Source: Spirochaetaceae bacterium
GTDB taxonomy: Bacteria; Spirochaetota; Spirochaetia; SZUA-6; Bin103
Direction: 5' to 3'
Length of the DNA stretch: 6,553 nt
NCBI GenBank assembly: GCA_028820215.1
Contig: JAPPKD010000139.1
Coordinates: 30,869 to 37,421 of the forward strand
Below are positions 5,487 to 6,553 of this stretch, piece after piece; the stretch's first letter is position 1, and the number at the start of each line of letters is the position of its first letter. Position numbers and translations under genes: made by a program. Under the pieces are notes generated by a model. That model was given only the letters and a program-made list of their open reading frames with translations, did not search any database and was not told the DNA's origin.

Positions 5487-6464
5487 ATGGACACAGTCGT
5501 CTCGCAGACCTTCATCGCCGAGTCCAAGGGCACCGGCATCACAGCGGTCGACAGGGCACAGGTCGTCGCCGCGCTCGCTTCCGCCACGTCGCCCAACACG
5601 CGGCGCGCCTATCGCTCCGGATGGGAACGCTGGCAGGCGTGGGCGCTCAAGCGCAGCGCGCGCGTCATGCCGGCCGATCCGTCGGCGGTCGCGGCCTACC
5701 TGACCGGCAGGTCACGTCAGGGCTGCGCCCCGGCAACGGTGCGGGTGGACCGAGCCGCCATCTCCGCAGCCCACCGGGCCATCGGCTCGGCCGATCCCAC
5801 CGCCTCTGCGGTGGTGCACGAGGTGATGCGCTCCATCGCCAAGGCAGGACGCGATCGCGGACGTGGTCAGGTGCAGGGGCTCGACTGGGACGCGGCCGAC
5901 CGCATCGCCACGCTCGCCGAGAACGGTGGGCGCACCCTCATCGGGCTTCGCGACGGCGCGCTGATCCGCGTGGGCTCCGACGCGCTCCTGCGGGTCACCG
6001 AACTGTCAGAGCTCGATGTCGCCGACGTGCAGTTGGAGGAGGACGGCATCGGTACGGTGACGGTTCGCCACTCGAAGACGGACCAGGAGGGCCGGGGGCA
6101 CGTGCGCTATCTCGGTGCGCCTACCATCGCGGCCGTGCAGAACTACCTGAGTGCCGCCGGTGTGGCCGACGGCCCACTGTTCCGCCGCCTCGACAGGGGC
6201 GTCGTCGGCGGCAGGCTTGGCGCGGGATCGATCCGCCGGATCATCGCTCACCGCGCGAAGCGTGCCGGCATCGATGGCCGGGTGTCCGGGCAGTCCCTGC
6301 GGGTGGGCGCGGCGCAGTCCCTGGCGGCTAAAGGGGCCGGGCTGGTCGAGCTACAGGAGGCCGGTGACTGGAAGTCGCCGAACATGCCGAGCTACTACGC
6401 GCGGAATCAACTGGCAGCGCGCGGGGCCGTGGCGCGGCTCAGGTACGGGGTGGGGAAGCAATGA
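5487..6464 (+). CDS. Tyrosine recombinase / phage-type integrase
   Basis: Site-specific recombinase expected to cut and rejoin DNA through a covalent phosphotyrosine. Of 325 residues, about 23-120 form the SAM-like core-binding domain (SPNTRRAYRSGWERWQAWAL) and about 135-320 the catalytic domain. Visible catalytic positions are R169 (LLRVTELSEL), K197 in the beta-hairpin (RHSKTDQEG), R272 (QSLRVGAAQ), W295 (GDWKSPNMP) and the nucleophile, most likely Y304 (SYYARN; Y303 adjacent). The first position of the HxxR motif is Gln (Q269), not the usual His. The family otherwise looks intact and full length. The start is fixed by an in-frame TGA at 5478-5480 and the ATG at 5487; the Shine-Dalgarno is weak (GATGGA directly upstream). 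The stop overlaps the next start as ATGA. Confidence 0.93.
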   Translation: MDTVVSQTFIAESKGTGITAVDRAQVVAALASATSPNTRRAYRSGWERWQAWALKRSARVMPADPSAVAAYLTGRSRQGCAPATVRVDRAAISAAHRAIGSADPTASAVVHEVMRSIAKAGRDRGRGQVQGLDWDAADRIATLAENGGRTLIGLRDGALIRVGSDALLRVTELSELDVADVQLEEDGIGTVTVRHSKTDQEGRGHVRYLGAPTIAAVQNYLSAAGVADGPLFRRLDRGVVGGRLGAGSIRRIIAHRAKRAGIDGRVSGQSLRVGAAQSLAAKGAGLVELQEAGDWKSPNMPSYYARNQLAARGAVARLRYGVGKQ

Positions 6465-6553
6465 GCAGCGGTTCGGAGAGCTCTCCCGGAATCGTGCCAT
6501 GGGTGCATTCCATTCCTGTGACGACTGGGGAAGAGAAGCCCTCCCAGAGACTG
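6461..6553 (+). CDS. Partial unknown gene coupled to the integrase (5' end only)
   Basis: An ATG at 6461-6463 overlaps the integrase TGA (6462-6464) as ATGA, and the frame stays open to the window end (31 codons). The visible start is MSSGSESSPGIVPWVHSIPV, followed by a polar TTGEEKPSQ stretch. GGGGAA upstream may act as a weak Shine-Dalgarno. No family can be recognised from so few residues. The overlap suggests it is translated with the integrase and may be its accessory factor or a second recombinase subunit, but the open frame is short enough to occur by chance in GC-rich DNA. Confidence 0.5.
   Translation, partial: MSSGSESSPGIVPWVHSIPVTTGEEKPSQRL

Noticed and set aside
5381..6331. 316-codon plus-strand frame overlapping the integrase
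   Set aside because: Arg/Gly/His-rich out-of-frame reading of the integrase gene. The integrase frame has all the catalytic positions.

Overview
The window looks like one end of a contig from a high-GC, uncultured bacterium. The first ~80 bases are almost pure C/G homopolymer and look like sequencing or assembly artefact. A Sec-exported peptide-type ABC binding protein and a DsbA-like protein with a SurA-like N-terminal region point to a cell with an extracytoplasmic oxidative-folding compartment, most simply a Gram-negative. I cannot assign a phylum. There is no rRNA or tRNA and no CRISPR array that I can see.

Layout. (1) 1-80: low-complexity artefact. (2) 104-2089, minus: a complete family-5 (peptide/nickel/oligopeptide type) ABC-transporter substrate-binding protein with a signal peptide and a good Shine-Dalgarno. 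Its permease and ATPase genes are not in view; any downstream partner would lie beyond the contig end. (3) 2288 to about 3070, plus: a decayed transposase-like gene whose homologous reading runs through three reading frames and stops abruptly. (4) 3209-3248: a 17-bp perfect hairpin at the border between the decayed element and a block of lower GC. (5) 3290-3697, minus: a small secreted cysteine-rich protein of unknown function, with three evenly spaced TAATCC boxes upstream. (6) 3869-5250, minus: a DsbA-family thioredoxin-fold protein, coupled by an ATGA overlap to a 127-residue protein of unknown function. (7) 5487-6464, plus: a complete tyrosine recombinase/integrase, overlapped by ATGA with the start of a second gene cut off by the window end.

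How the genes may work together. The binding protein is a normal nutrient-uptake component. The stretch from about 2.2 kb to the right end reads as an accessory region: transposase relic, composition shift, long hairpin, orphan secreted protein and an integrase with a coupled partner. The most suggestive grouping is the minus-strand set dsbA-like / 127-aa protein / ten-cysteine secreted protein. A thiol oxidoreductase next to a secreted protein with many cysteines could be a dedicated folding pair, but this rests on adjacency alone. The integrase has Gln where its catalytic motif normally has His, and it is translationally coupled to an unknown gene. That pair is the best place to look for something new, but its second half is outside the window.
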